NCBI GenBank assembly: GCA_039805565.1
Contig: JBDLTZ010000258.1
Location: forward strand, 1-14,561
Length of the DNA: 14,561 bases
Direction: 5' to 3'
Source: CALJIC01 sp039805565
Lineage (GTDB): Bacteria; Chloroflexota; Chloroflexia; Chloroflexales; Roseiflexaceae
Shown: positions 1 to 7,518 of the stretch, piece by piece
Layout of the letters: each line of letters opens with the position of its first letter
Numbering within the stretch: position 1 is the stretch's first letter
Translations under genes and position numbers: made by a program
Notes under the pieces: model-generated
What the model was told of the DNA's origin: nothing
Databases searched by the model: none
What the model saw: the letters and a program-made list of their open reading frames with translations, nothing else

Positions 1-130
1 AGGCGCGCCCACGACCGGCCGAGTACTGGCGCAGGAGCTCGTGTATGTCGAAGCACCCCCCCGCGGCCTGGCGCAGGACGGTCTTGGCCACAGGGCCCTC
101 GAGGAAGAAGGGCGATGCACCGGCCATCAT
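1..130 (-). pseudogene. Partial minus-strand ORF resembling the middle of a large NB-ARC/TPR-type regulator
   Basis: The minus strand is open from an in-frame TAG near 208-210 down to the window edge. From the ATG at 130 it reads 43 residues, including PFFLEGPVAKTVLRQ and then FDIHELLRQYS. The H-E-L-L-R-Q-Y stretch is what is normally seen in the interior of large NB-ARC/TPR or LuxR/AfsR-type regulators, where it follows a 'DKSLL-R' strand. Here it lies within 40 residues of the only possible Met, and no ribosome binding site is visible. A 5'-truncated remnant is therefore likelier than an intact gene. A run of seven C at 56-62 is a possible frameshift site, but the frame reads through it. 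The gene continues outside the window, so its status cannot be settled. Family assignment rests on one short motif. Confidence 0.3.
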
Positions 131-169
131 CTGGTAGCGCCGCCGCAACCAATGGCAATGCAGCCAAGG

Positions 170-175
170 TATAAT
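170..175 (+). promoter_or_regulatory. Consensus -10 box (TATAAT) ahead of the nuclease inhibitor
   Basis: A perfect TATAAT lies 66 bp upstream of the inhibitor start, in the only AT-rich stretch of this spacer. No convincing -35 hexamer is seen at 16-18 bp spacing. It probably drives the inhibitor-nuclease pair. Confidence 0.5.
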
Positions 176-235
176 CGGATGTGTGGCGGCTGCCGACCGC
201 GTCGCACCATACCGCGACTATTGCCGGAGAACACC

Positions 236-682
236 ATGAGCGACCTGCGCGAGGAATGGGAAGACCCTGGCGACGATTGGGGTGCCCCCCCGTTCGACAC
301 CCTCGCCGAGCTGACCGCTGCGGCCGATGGCCTCCTGGTGACCAGCGAGGCCGACCACCCGCTGGAGCCGTTCCGCTGGCCCGGACCAGACCCGATCACG
401 CCCGAGGCCCTGCGGGACTCCCTCGGGCTCCCGCCCGACGCGCCGGCCGAGGTCGTCTCGCTCGACGCGTTCTTCAGCCCGCTGGCCTCATCGCAGGAGT
501 GGTTCGACGACGCCCAGCGGGCCACCGCCGCGCGGTTCGCCACCCTGCGCGACCTGATCGCCGACCGCCTGACGGATGTCGCGGTCTACCGCCTCGGGCG
601 CATCGAGGTCGCCGTCATCATCGCCGGCCGCGACCAGGCGGGCGCCACCGTCGGCCTGCGCACCACCCAGGTCGAGACGTAG
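236..682 (+). CDS. nuiA: Nuclease A inhibitor (NuiA)-family protein
   Basis: This is a 148-residue acidic cytosolic protein with no signal peptide. Family knowledge: Anabaena NuiA (135 aa) binds NucA, a sugar-nonspecific DNA/RNA nuclease, and blocks its active site. Here residues 22-148 align along their whole length with NuiA as I remember it: LAELTAAADGLLVTSE, PFRWPG, SLDAFFSPL, QEWFDD, VYRLG and a terminal QVET. The residues I recall as central to the NuiA interface have counterparts: E38 (NuiA E24), W89 (W76) and the C-terminal T148 (T135, which reaches the nuclease metal). Residues 1-20 are an extra acidic stretch. The ATG at 236 is chosen because GGAG lies at 226-229 with 6 bp spacing; the longer frame from 41 is unlike the family. 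The cognate nuclease starts 36 bp downstream, so the two are probably co-transcribed. Confidence 0.9.
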   Translation: MSDLREEWEDPGDDWGAPPFDTLAELTAAADGLLVTSEADHPLEPFRWPGPDPITPEALRDSLGLPPDAPAEVVSLDAFFSPLASSQEWFDDAQRATAARFATLRDLIADRLTDVAVYRLGRIEVAVIIAGRDQAGATVGLRTTQVET

Positions 683-718
683 CAGGAACATAGCCGGCTG
701 TAGACACCGAGGAACAGA

Positions 719-1948
719 ATGCGCCACCACGTCCACCCCGCTCCTCTCCGGCGAGCCGTGCTGCTCCTCGCCGCACTGCTCCTGCTGAGCCTGGCATCGT
801 GCGCCGAGCTGCTCGCTACGCAGAGCGAGCTCGCTCAGACGCCGGCGGATCGCCGCGAACCCCACGGCCTCCACCTGGCCCTCGGCAGCCCCAGCGGCGC
901 GGCGCCCAGCCCCACGAGCCCGCAGGACTACCTGATCGTCCGCCCGCAGTACGCCCTCTCCTACAGCCGCGACCGGGGGATCCCGAACTGGGTGAGCTGG
1001 CACCTTCAGCAGTCCGACCTGGGCCCGGTCGAGCGCTTCCGCGGGCCGTTCATCACGGACACGTCGCTCCCCGGCGGGTGGCCGAGGGTCGCCCACGGCG
1101 ACTATACGGGCAGCGGCTACGACCGGGGCCACATGGTGCCCTCGGCAGACCGCACTGCAAGCGACGCCGACAACCAGGCGACGTTCATCATGACCAATGT
1201 GATGCCGCAGGCGCCGGCCGTCAACCGCGGGGCGTGGGAGCGGCTCGAGTCCCACGCCCGCGACCTCGTGGCGCAGGGCAACGAGCTGTACATCGTCGCG
1301 GGGGGCTACGGCTCGCAGGGGGAGCTCGCGGACGGCGCGCTCACCATCCCCTCCGCCCTCTGGAAGATCATCGTGGCGCTGCCGGAGGCCGGGGGCGACG
1401 ACGCGGCGCGCGTCACGGCCGACACCACGGTGATCGCCGTCTGGATGCCGAACACCGACGACCTGGAGGGCAGCCCGTGGGAGGACAGCGCGACGACAGT
1501 GCGCTGCATCGAGGAGCGCACCGGCCTCACGTTCCTGGGCGCCGTGGATCCCGCGGCGAAGGCGGCGCTGGCAGGGGAGGGGTGCGCGGCGGGGGCAGGC
1601 GGCGTGGCGGCCGCCCCCGCCACAGCCCCGCAGGTCACAATCGCGGAGATCGTCTACGCCCCCAGGCGCAAGGCCACCGACGAGTACGTTGTGATCCGCA
1701 ATGGCGGCGGGAGCCCCGTGGAGCTGACCGGCTGGACGCTGCGGGACCGCGCTGGGAACAGCTACACCTTCCCGCGCTTCACCCTCGGCGGTGGGGGCGA
1801 GGTGCGCATCTGGACGAAGGTAGGCGAGGATGACCGCGGCAACCTGTACTGGGACCAGCGCCAGGGCGTGTGGAACAACAGCGGCGGCGACGCGGCGCTC
1901 CTCCACGACGCGGCCGGGAACGAGGTCGCCCGCTACGAGTACGAGTAG
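719..1948 (+). CDS. nucA: DNA/RNA non-specific endonuclease, lipoprotein, with C-terminal lamin-tail domain
   Basis: This 409-residue exported nuclease should cleave DNA and RNA non-specifically through a Mg-dependent beta-beta-alpha-metal site. Residues 1-28 are a signal peptide (RR, then a Leu-rich core) with lipobox L-A-S-C, placing lipidated C28 at the mature N-terminus. The endonuclease domain spans about 70-285 and carries D135-R-G-H138, the family signature with the catalytic His. It is followed by the metal-binding Asn (N169) and E177, spaced as in Serratia nuclease and NucA. After an Ala/Gly-rich linker (285-304) comes a lamin-tail domain at about 306-408 (VTIAEIVYAP, LTGWTLRD, WNNSGGDAALL). 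Such beta-sandwiches are common on secreted bacterial nucleases and may anchor or localise the enzyme. GAGGA at 709-713 supports the ATG. The NuiA-type inhibitor immediately upstream should neutralise enzyme that folds before export. Confidence 0.93.
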   Translation: MRHHVHPAPLRRAVLLLAALLLLSLASCAELLATQSELAQTPADRREPHGLHLALGSPSGAAPSPTSPQDYLIVRPQYALSYSRDRGIPNWVSWHLQQSDLGPVERFRGPFITDTSLPGGWPRVAHGDYTGSGYDRGHMVPSADRTASDADNQATFIMTNVMPQAPAVNRGAWERLESHARDLVAQGNELYIVAGGYGSQGELADGALTIPSALWKIIVALPEAGGDDAARVTADTTVIAVWMPNTDDLEGSPWEDSATTVRCIEERTGLTFLGAVDPAAKAALAGEGCAAGAGGVAAAPATAPQVTIAEIVYAPRRKATDEYVVIRNGGGSPVELTGWTLRDRAGNSYTFPRFTLGGGGEVRIWTKVGEDDRGNLYWDQRQGVWNNSGGDAALLHDAAGNEVARYEYE

Positions 1949-2020
1949 CCGCACTCGCGCCAGCTGGGTGAGCCGTCCGGCCCGTAGGCAGGGCGCTGCA
2001 CGGCCGCGCGAGATCTCAAC

Positions 2021-2026
2021 TACAAT
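2021..2026 (+). promoter_or_regulatory. -10-like box TACAAT before the aminotransferase
   Basis: TACAAT lies 44 bp ahead of the GTG start and resembles boxes at similar distances before other genes here. The -35 candidate (CTGCAC, 1996-2001) is weak. Confidence 0.35.
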
Positions 2027-2064
2027 CAGCGCGTGTAAACCTCTCCGTTCGAAGGAATGATGCC

Positions 2065-3051
2065 GTGACACAGGCCGATAACCATCAGACATTCGCTCCG
2101 GACTTCGACAGCAGCTCGCCCGCCTTCATCTGGTGGAACGGCAGCCTGGTGCCCTGGGAGCGCGCGACCGTCCACCTCACCAGCACCTTCTGGAGCGGGG
2201 TGACGGCGATCTTCGAGGGGATCATGTCGTACTGGAACGAGGACGCCGGGGAGCTCTACATCTGGCAGCTCGACGCCCACCTGCGCCGGCTGCTGCGCTC
2301 CCAGAAGCTCATGCGCCAGGCCTCGCCCTACAGCGTCGAGGAGCTGACGGCCGGCGTGCTGGAGCTGGTGCGCGCCCTCAACGTGCGCCGCGACACCTAC
2401 ATCTTTCCCTACTGCTACCCGCGCGGAGGCGGCAACTTCGAGAGCAGCACCAGCATCGGGCCGGAGCCCGTGGATATCGCGATCACGGCTCGGCCCAACG
2501 CCTCGCACCTCGGGAAGGGCTGGGTGCGCAGCGCCTGCGTCTCGTCCTACACCCGCATCTCCGACAACGTGATGCCGCCGCGGGTGAAGAACATCGCCAA
2601 CTACCGCAACTCCAACCTCGCCATGGCTGAGGCCAAGATCGACGGCTACGACACCGCCCTCATCCTCAACACCACCGGCAAGGTGGCCGAGGGCCCCGGC
2701 GCCTGCCTCATGCTGATGCGCGACGGCGTGCTCGTGACGCCCAGCAGCACCGACTCGATCCTGGAGAGCATCACGCGCTCGTCGATCATCGAGCTGGCCC
2801 GGCGTGAGCTGGGGCTCCCGGTGGTGGAGCGCCCGGTGGACCGCACCGAGCTCTACGTGGCCGACGAGATCTTCCTGGTGGGCACGGCGGCCGAGATCCT
2901 GGCGATCGGCTCGGTGGACCGCTACACGATCGGGAGCGGTGGCATAGGCCCGGTCACGGCGCAGCTCGACGCCATCTTCCAGGACGTGGTGCGCGGCCGG
3001 CGGCCGGAGTACGCTCACTGGAGCACCCCCGCGGGGATCGCGGCGCGCTGA
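2065..3051 (+). CDS. Class IV PLP aminotransferase (branched-chain amino acid aminotransferase-like)
   Basis: This 328-residue cytosolic enzyme has fold-type IV PLP aminotransferase features and probably moves amino groups between branched-chain amino acids and 2-oxoglutarate. Seen: the GVTAIFEGI stretch near 45-53; PPRVKNIANYRNSNLAMAEA, where K175 corresponds to the PLP-binding lysine of IlvE; the KVAEGPGACL motif with E209-G210; and SILESITRSSIIELA, matching the ILxGxTR phosphate-binding loop. Length is typical, slightly longer than E. coli IlvE. The start is GTG at 2065 with AAGGA at 2052-2056 (8 bp spacing); nearby ATGs are out of frame. It stands alone, 116 bp after the nuclease gene and convergent with the GH127 gene. 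A D-amino-acid aminotransferase or aminodeoxychorismate lyase are alternatives, but the sequence looks more like the branched-chain group. Confidence 0.87.
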   Translation: MTQADNHQTFAPDFDSSSPAFIWWNGSLVPWERATVHLTSTFWSGVTAIFEGIMSYWNEDAGELYIWQLDAHLRRLLRSQKLMRQASPYSVEELTAGVLELVRALNVRRDTYIFPYCYPRGGGNFESSTSIGPEPVDIAITARPNASHLGKGWVRSACVSSYTRISDNVMPPRVKNIANYRNSNLAMAEAKIDGYDTALILNTTGKVAEGPGACLMLMRDGVLVTPSSTDSILESITRSSIIELARRELGLPVVERPVDRTELYVADEIFLVGTAAEILAIGSVDRYTIGSGGIGPVTAQLDAIFQDVVRGRRPEYAHWSTPAGIAAR

Positions 3052-3068
3052 GCCGCGGTCTGGGGCGT
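3045..3068 (+). repeat. Copy 1 of a 24-26 bp sequence repeated behind two genes
   Basis: It spans the stop codon of the aminotransferase: GCGCTGAGCC followed by GCGGTCTGGGGCGT. The same string, with one extra GC, spans the stop of the carboxylesterase at 11961-11986. Both copies lead into a hairpin. Confidence 0.55.
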
Positions 3069-3087
3069 AGGGCGCTGGGGAAGAAGA

Positions 3088-3125
3088 GCGAGGGCCGGCA
3101 CCCCTTGAGGTGTGCCGGCCCTCGC
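3088..3125. terminator. Strong hairpin, bidirectional terminator between convergent genes
   Basis: A perfect 14-bp stem, GCGAGGGCCGGCAC (3088-3101) with GTGCCGGCCCTCGC (3112-3125), closes a 10-nt loop. It lies between the stops of the aminotransferase (plus) and GH127 (minus). On the minus strand it is followed by a pyrimidine run (CTCTTCTTCCCC), so it looks best as a terminator for the minus-strand gene. The plus side lacks a clear U-tract. Confidence 0.75.
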
Positions 3126-3130
3126 GCGTG

Positions 3131-5086
3131 CTAGCGGCGGGCGAGCGGCAGCTCGGTCACGCGCAGGTTGGTGCAGCCGTAGGGCACCAGCGCAACCTCC
3201 TCGGCTGGCTCCGTAGCGGCTGCGTCGGCGGGTGGCGGCTCCGCCGCGCCGTGGGCCACGCCCCAGCCCGGCACACGGTACGCCGTGGCGCACAGCTCCA
3301 GCGGCGCCCCCTCGGGCGAGAACGGCACCTCCCCCACCCCCCTCCGCACCAGCCGGAGCGAGCCATCCAGATCGCCCAGGTCCAGGTCGAGCGCGTAGCC
3401 CCACGGGGTCGTCGGGTGCACCTCGTAGTCGTACGCCACGCGCGGGTCGGCGGTGGGCCCCGAGCGGTTGTACGGCTCCACCGGCCGCCACTCCTCGCCA
3501 ACCCGCAGCGCGAACACCAGCGGCCCGCGCTCGATCGCCACGCTGCCGTTGAAGCGCCGCTCGGCCACGAGGCGCATCGGCAGGCGCAGCTCTACCGCTG
3601 TCCGCCCCTCCCAGGTGCGCTCCACCCGCGCGAACGCACCCGCAGCAGCCGGCTCGGGCGGCCCATCGCCCACCGCCACCGTCGCCCCCTCGGCCCAGGC
3701 AGGCACCCGCAGGTGCAGCGGGAAGCGCGCCGGGGCGTCCGCCTCGACCACCACCCGCACCGTCTCGTCGAAGGGATAGTTGGTCTCGACCGTCACGCGC
3801 ACCGCCTGCCCGGCGAGCTCCGCCTGCACAATACAGGGCGCGTAGGACACGGCCGCCAGCCCCCCATCGGGCGAGCCCATCCACAGGTGCGCGGCGAACT
3901 TCGGCCACCCCTGGTGCATGTTCGCCGTGCAGCAGCCGTAGTGCGGCTCCAGGCCGAACAGGTTCGCGTCCGCGTTGTTGTTCGTGTACACCCGGTCCTC
4001 AGCGATCGCGCAGACGACCTGGTTGGCCTGCTGCACGTACTGGTGCGCCCACATGTCGGGCGAGAAGGTGGCCGGGAGCGCGTTGAACGTGATCCGCTCC
4101 AGCCGGTCGGCCAGTCGCACGTCCCCGAGCGCGGCCACCAGCATCTCGAGCGAGTACATGTACTCGACCACCGCGCACAGCTCGGTGCCCTGCGACGGGC
4201 TTGTGCCGGCCAGGTGCTCGTCGCCGGTGAAGACCCCGGTGGCCTGGCCGTGGTAGTGGTCGAGCACGCCGATCATCTGGTGGACCGCGTCGCGGTCGGC
4301 CGGGTCGTGTGAGAGGCGGTACCAGAGGCCGGGCTGCTTGAGGGCCATCGCGTTGTTGACCACGTGCGAGGCCAGGTCGGTGCGGAAGGTCGTGAGCGGC
4401 TCGGGGGGCGCCGGCGGGTGGATCTGCTCGCGGCGCTGCTTCTCCGGGTAGGCGAACGGCTCGCGTGCAAAGTGGGCGCGCCAGTCGAAGCTCTGCTGGT
4501 ACGAGGTGGCGGCCAGGTCGAGCAGCCAGTCCTCGCCGGTGCGCTCGTGGAGCCAGAAGAGGGTCACCGCCAGGTCCGGCCAGCGGTAGCGGCCCCAGTC
4601 GAAGAGCGGCTGGCGCGCGAGCAGGTCCTCGAGGAAGCGCAGGAAGCGCAGGGCCGCCGGGATGATGCGCGGGTCGCCGGTGGCCTCCTGGTACTGCGTG
4701 AGCGCCTTGAGCGCTACGAAGACCGGCCACGGGTCGTAGGCCAGCCGGCGCGTGTCGGACGTGTCGCGCAGCGGGCCGAGCCAGCCGTCGGGGTGCTGGC
4801 GCTCCAGGATGGCGTCGACCCAGCGGGCGACCTTCTGCTTCAGGAGCGGGTCGTCGAGCAGGAATGCCAGCGGCACGGCGCCGTCGAGCCAGTAGGGCCC
4901 GCGCTCCCATCCCTCGGCGGCGCCGCCGATCCAGGCGCTGTCGGCCACGTCGGGCCAGATCTCGTCGAGGTGGCCGCTGAGCCCGTCGGCCTGGATGCGG
5001 AGCTGGCGCAGGAGCCAGCCGGCCGGGCGGACCGCGCCGAGCGGGAGCGGCTGGAGGGCGGGCTGGAGCAGTGAGCGGGGTGGCAT
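3131..5086 (-). CDS. Glycoside hydrolase family 127 (beta-L-arabinofuranosidase-like)
   Basis: This 651-residue enzyme has an (alpha/alpha)6-barrel sequence pattern (about 25-410) followed by beta-rich domains (about 410-640), the GH127/DUF1680 architecture. HypBA1 of Bifidobacterium has almost the same length. Family knowledge: these retaining enzymes use a cysteine nucleophile held by Zn through Glu-x-Cys and Cys-Cys ligands. Here E302-L-C304 sits in GTELCAVVEYM and C385-C386 in HYGCCTANMHQGWPKFAAH, so the metal-cysteine site appears intact. E290 (TGDEHLAG) is a candidate acid/base residue. No signal peptide is visible, so it is probably cytosolic and would act on imported arabinooligosaccharides or related glycosides. 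The frame extends to 5197, but the ATG at 5086 fits the family and has AAGGAG at 5097-5102 (10 bp). It is 137 bp downstream of the receiver gene on the same strand. The exact sugar is not provable from sequence. Confidence 0.88.
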   Translation of the reverse strand: MPPRSLLQPALQPLPLGAVRPAGWLLRQLRIQADGLSGHLDEIWPDVADSAWIGGAAEGWERGPYWLDGAVPLAFLLDDPLLKQKVARWVDAILERQHPDGWLGPLRDTSDTRRLAYDPWPVFVALKALTQYQEATGDPRIIPAALRFLRFLEDLLARQPLFDWGRYRWPDLAVTLFWLHERTGEDWLLDLAATSYQQSFDWRAHFAREPFAYPEKQRREQIHPPAPPEPLTTFRTDLASHVVNNAMALKQPGLWYRLSHDPADRDAVHQMIGVLDHYHGQATGVFTGDEHLAGTSPSQGTELCAVVEYMYSLEMLVAALGDVRLADRLERITFNALPATFSPDMWAHQYVQQANQVVCAIAEDRVYTNNNADANLFGLEPHYGCCTANMHQGWPKFAAHLWMGSPDGGLAAVSYAPCIVQAELAGQAVRVTVETNYPFDETVRVVVEADAPARFPLHLRVPAWAEGATVAVGDGPPEPAAAGAFARVERTWEGRTAVELRLPMRLVAERRFNGSVAIERGPLVFALRVGEEWRPVEPYNRSGPTADPRVAYDYEVHPTTPWGYALDLDLGDLDGSLRLVRRGVGEVPFSPEGAPLELCATAYRVPGWGVAHGAAEPPPADAAATEPAEEVALVPYGCTNLRVTELPLARR

Positions 5087-5168
5087 AGCGTGGTGTCTCC
5101 TTCGACGTTCAGGCGCGGCGCGAGGGCGGCGGTCCTCACGACCACCGCGCAGCAGGGGGGGATGCCTT

Positions 5169-5194
5169 GTACGTGCCGGCGCGGGGCATCGTAC
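5169..5194. other. Hairpin in the spacer between the receiver and GH127 genes
   Basis: GTACGTGCC (5169-5177) pairs with GGCA-t-CGTAC (5185-5194), nine pairs with one bulged base and a 7-nt loop. On the minus strand it lies just after the receiver stop, without a U-tract. The minus strand of the right arm also contains TACGAT (5193-5188), a -10-like box 107 bp before the GH127 start. Weak terminator or promoter-region structure. Confidence 0.35.
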
Positions 5195-5223
5195 CACGGC
5201 GGGTAGGGCTGGTCAACGGCGGC

Positions 5224-5586
5224 CTACGCGCCCCCCCGCGCCACGCGCGCCACGACATCGAGGAGCTCGCCGAGGTCGAACGGCTTGGCGACGTACGCGC
5301 TGGCGCCCACCTCCTCGGCCCACTGCCGCGCGTCCTGCGCGGCCGTCATCACGATCACCGGGAGCCGGATGCCGCGCTCGCGCAGCACGCGCGCGAAGCT
5401 CCAGCCGTCCATCACCGGCATGCGCATGTCGAGCAGCACCAGCACTGGCACTATCTGCTCGAGCACCTCAAGCGCTTCGGCGCCGTTCGCGGCCGACAGG
5501 ACCGTGTATCCCTCGTCGTCGAGGGCCGCGGCGACCACATCACGGATCGAGGGGTCGTCATCAATAACCAGGATGGGCTGCGACAT
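5224..5586 (-). CDS. Stand-alone response regulator receiver protein
   Basis: This 120-residue single CheY-like receiver has no output domain. Seen: the acidic pocket D9-D10-D11 in ILVIDDDPS, phospho-acceptor D53 in LVLLDMRMPVMDG, the switch threonine T81 in IVMTAA, and K101-P102-F in YVAKPFDLGELL. The start is the ATG at 5586, preceded by GGAGGAA (5597-5591); the longer open frame to 5739 has none of the fold. It overlaps the end of the histidine kinase gene by 26 bp, which implies translational coupling and a cognate pair. With no DNA-binding domain, its output must be protein-protein contact, phosphate sink behaviour or phosphorelay. Confidence 0.93.
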   Translation of the reverse strand: MSQPILVIDDDPSIRDVVAAALDDEGYTVLSAANGAEALEVLEQIVPVLVLLDMRMPVMDGWSFARVLRERGIRLPVIVMTAAQDARQWAEEVGASAYVAKPFDLGELLDVVARVARGGA

Positions 5587-7432
5587 GGCGTTCCTCCAGA
5601 GCAAGGGCGGCGGGCAGCGTGACGTGGAAGATCGTCCCTCCTCCGGGCCGGCTCTCGGCCACGATGCGGCCCCCGTGCTGCTCCACGATTCCGTGGCAGA
5701 TATAGAGCCCGAGGCCCATCCCGGGGAACTGCCGGTCATCGACGTTCACGCCCCGGTGGAAGCGGTCGAACAGGTGCGGCAGGTCTGCGGGCGGGATGCC
5801 GATGCCGCGGTCCGCCACGGAGAGGTGCGCCCCGGCCTTGTCCTGCCAGATGCGGATCGTGATCGGGCCACCCTGAGGGCTGTACTTGACCGCGTTCTCG
5901 ACAAGGTTCTCCAGGAGCTGCTCGATGCGCAGCGGGTCATACACCCCGACGATCGAGTCGCTCACCTCGACCAGGCAGGGGTGGTGCGGGGTGCGGTGGC
6001 GCGCTGCGATGCCGCGGGCCACGGCCGTCAGGTCCGTCGGCTCGCGCCGGCCGAGCAGCCGCCCCTGCTCGGTGCGCGCGGCATCGAGCAGGTCGCGCAC
6101 CATCCCGCGCAGGCGCTCGCTCTCCCTGATGATGCGCTGGATGCTCGCCCGGTCCACCGGCCGCTCGGGGGTGCGCTCGAGGCGCCGGTCGATCAGCTGC
6201 GCCTGCGCGATGATCGTCGTGAGCGGGGTCTTGAGGTCGTGCGCGGCGGCCGAGAGGAAGTCCTCCTTCAGGCGCGTGGCCTCCTCGCGGGCGCGGACCT
6301 CCGCCGCCTCGTCGATCAGGCGCCGGCTCTCCAGGATGACCGCCGCCTGGTCCGCCAGGAGCTGGGCGAGCGCCAGGTCGTCCCCGGCGAAGATCGGCGC
6401 GCGGGCGGCCCCGGCGGTAAGCACGCCCAGGCGGCGGTCGCCGGCCGTGATGGGCGCGGCGAGCACCGCCCGGGCGGTCTCGTCCAGGCGAAACAGCTTG
6501 GTGAGCCCCGGGTCGTAGCGCATATCGGGGAAGAAGCGCGGCTGCTGCGCGCGGAAGACCACGGCCGCCGGGAGCTCGCTCGTAGCTGGGACATCGAACG
6601 GCCCGCTGTTGGTGGCGAAGCGCAGCGCCTCGACCTCGGCGTCCCACAGACCGATGTACGCGCCGGACGCGCCGAGGGAGGCCGAGACCCCCTGCTCGAG
6701 CGCCCGCACGATCGCCGCGGTGTCCTCGAGCCGGGGCAGCTGCGCCGCGCGTTCAAGGAACGCGCGCAGCTCGGGCTCCTGCCAGATGCGGCGCAGGAGC
6801 CGCGGCGGCGCGAAGCCCACGTAGTAGCTCACGCCCGTGGCCAGACCGAGGAGGTCGGCGAGGAAGCGGGCGTCGCCCGGGCTGAGCGGCAGCCAGCGGG
6901 GCAGATCGCCGGCTACGAAGTTGAGCACCAGGAACAGCGATCCGAGCGTCACCGCCGCCAGGCGTCGCCTGGTCACCCCGCGCGCCCGTCGCGTGGCCGC
7001 AGCCCCCGCGGCCACGACGTAGCCGAGGACGCTCACGACCCCGAGGAGGAGCAGGCTGTCCAGCCACGTGGGGCGGCCGGTGGGCCAGAGCCACACCACG
7101 AGCACGCCGGTGGCCACTGCCGCGGCGACGACGCGGTGGAGCCGGGCCGACACGCCGATCACATCGTCGATCAGGCGGAACAGCAGGTAGGGCAGGGCCA
7201 GGAGGGCTGTGGAGACAACGGCGACGAGTGCAGGGCTCGGGGAGAGCAGCCCCGTGTCGTGCAGCACACTGATGGCGATGACGAGCGCGGCCGCCGTGAA
7301 AAAGAAGGCGATGTCAAGCGAGGCGCGCGTCGGGCGGCGGATCGCCTGAAGGCTGGTCACGAGGCCGATCAGGAGAAAGATCCCCCACGAGAGGTACCGC
7401 ACGAGGGCGTCGGCCGTCAGGGACGTCAGCAC
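5561..7432 (-). CDS. Membrane histidine kinase with seven-helix N-terminus, GAF, HisKA and HATPase domains
   Basis: This 623-residue sensor kinase has hydrophobic segments at about 11-30, 41-57, 66-85, 110-127, 133-153, 168-185 and 200-217, suggesting seven transmembrane helices. A GAF-like domain follows (about 235-370), then a helical linker. The HisKA helix carries H398 in AAAHDLKTPLTTI. The ATPase carries the N box ENLVENAVKYS (N513), G1 DRGIGIP, F box LFDRFHRG and G2 GMGLGLYI, all intact. It should autophosphorylate H398 and pass phosphate to the receiver overlapping its 3' end. The start is GTG at 7432 with AAGGAG at 7444-7439 (6 bp spacing). The signal is unknown: both the membrane bundle and the GAF domain could sense. 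The XRE gene lies 86 bp upstream on the same strand and may share its transcript. Confidence 0.93.
   Translation of the reverse strand: MLTSLTADALVRYLSWGIFLLIGLVTSLQAIRRPTRASLDIAFFFTAAALVIAISVLHDTGLLSPSPALVAVVSTALLALPYLLFRLIDDVIGVSARLHRVVAAAVATGVLVVWLWPTGRPTWLDSLLLLGVVSVLGYVVAAGAAATRRARGVTRRRLAAVTLGSLFLVLNFVAGDLPRWLPLSPGDARFLADLLGLATGVSYYVGFAPPRLLRRIWQEPELRAFLERAAQLPRLEDTAAIVRALEQGVSASLGASGAYIGLWDAEVEALRFATNSGPFDVPATSELPAAVVFRAQQPRFFPDMRYDPGLTKLFRLDETARAVLAAPITAGDRRLGVLTAGAARAPIFAGDDLALAQLLADQAAVILESRRLIDEAAEVRAREEATRLKEDFLSAAAHDLKTPLTTIIAQAQLIDRRLERTPERPVDRASIQRIIRESERLRGMVRDLLDAARTEQGRLLGRREPTDLTAVARGIAARHRTPHHPCLVEVSDSIVGVYDPLRIEQLLENLVENAVKYSPQGGPITIRIWQDKAGAHLSVADRGIGIPPADLPHLFDRFHRGVNVDDRQFPGMGLGLYICHGIVEQHGGRIVAESRPGGGTIFHVTLPAALALEERHVAAHPGY
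5591..5597 (-). promoter_or_regulatory. Ribosome binding site of the receiver gene, inside the kinase ORF
   Basis: GGAGGAA on the minus strand, 4 bp before the ATG at 5586, fixes the receiver start and lies inside the last codons of the kinase. Confidence 0.75.
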
Positions 7433-7518
7433 AGACAGCTCCTTGTCACTGGCGCAGATGTCAGGCTACTGCAACGCGTGCTACGCGGTCTGCGCGTGGT
7501 GCGGGGCTGCACCAGGGC

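Noticed and set aside
41..235. N-terminal extension of the nuclease-inhibitor frame
   Set aside because: The extra 65 residues do not resemble NuiA, start without a ribosome binding site, and overlap the TATAAT box. The ATG at 236 has GGAG upstream.
1954..2012. Terminator from CTCGCGC...GCGCGAG after the nuclease gene
   Set aside because: Only a 7-bp stem with a 45-base loop and no U-tract, easily produced by chance in GC-rich DNA.
488..2092. 534-residue minus-strand open frame opposite the nuclease genes
   Set aside because: Low-complexity Arg/Ala/Gly/Val composition typical of a GC-rich antisense shadow. The plus strand encodes recognisable families throughout.
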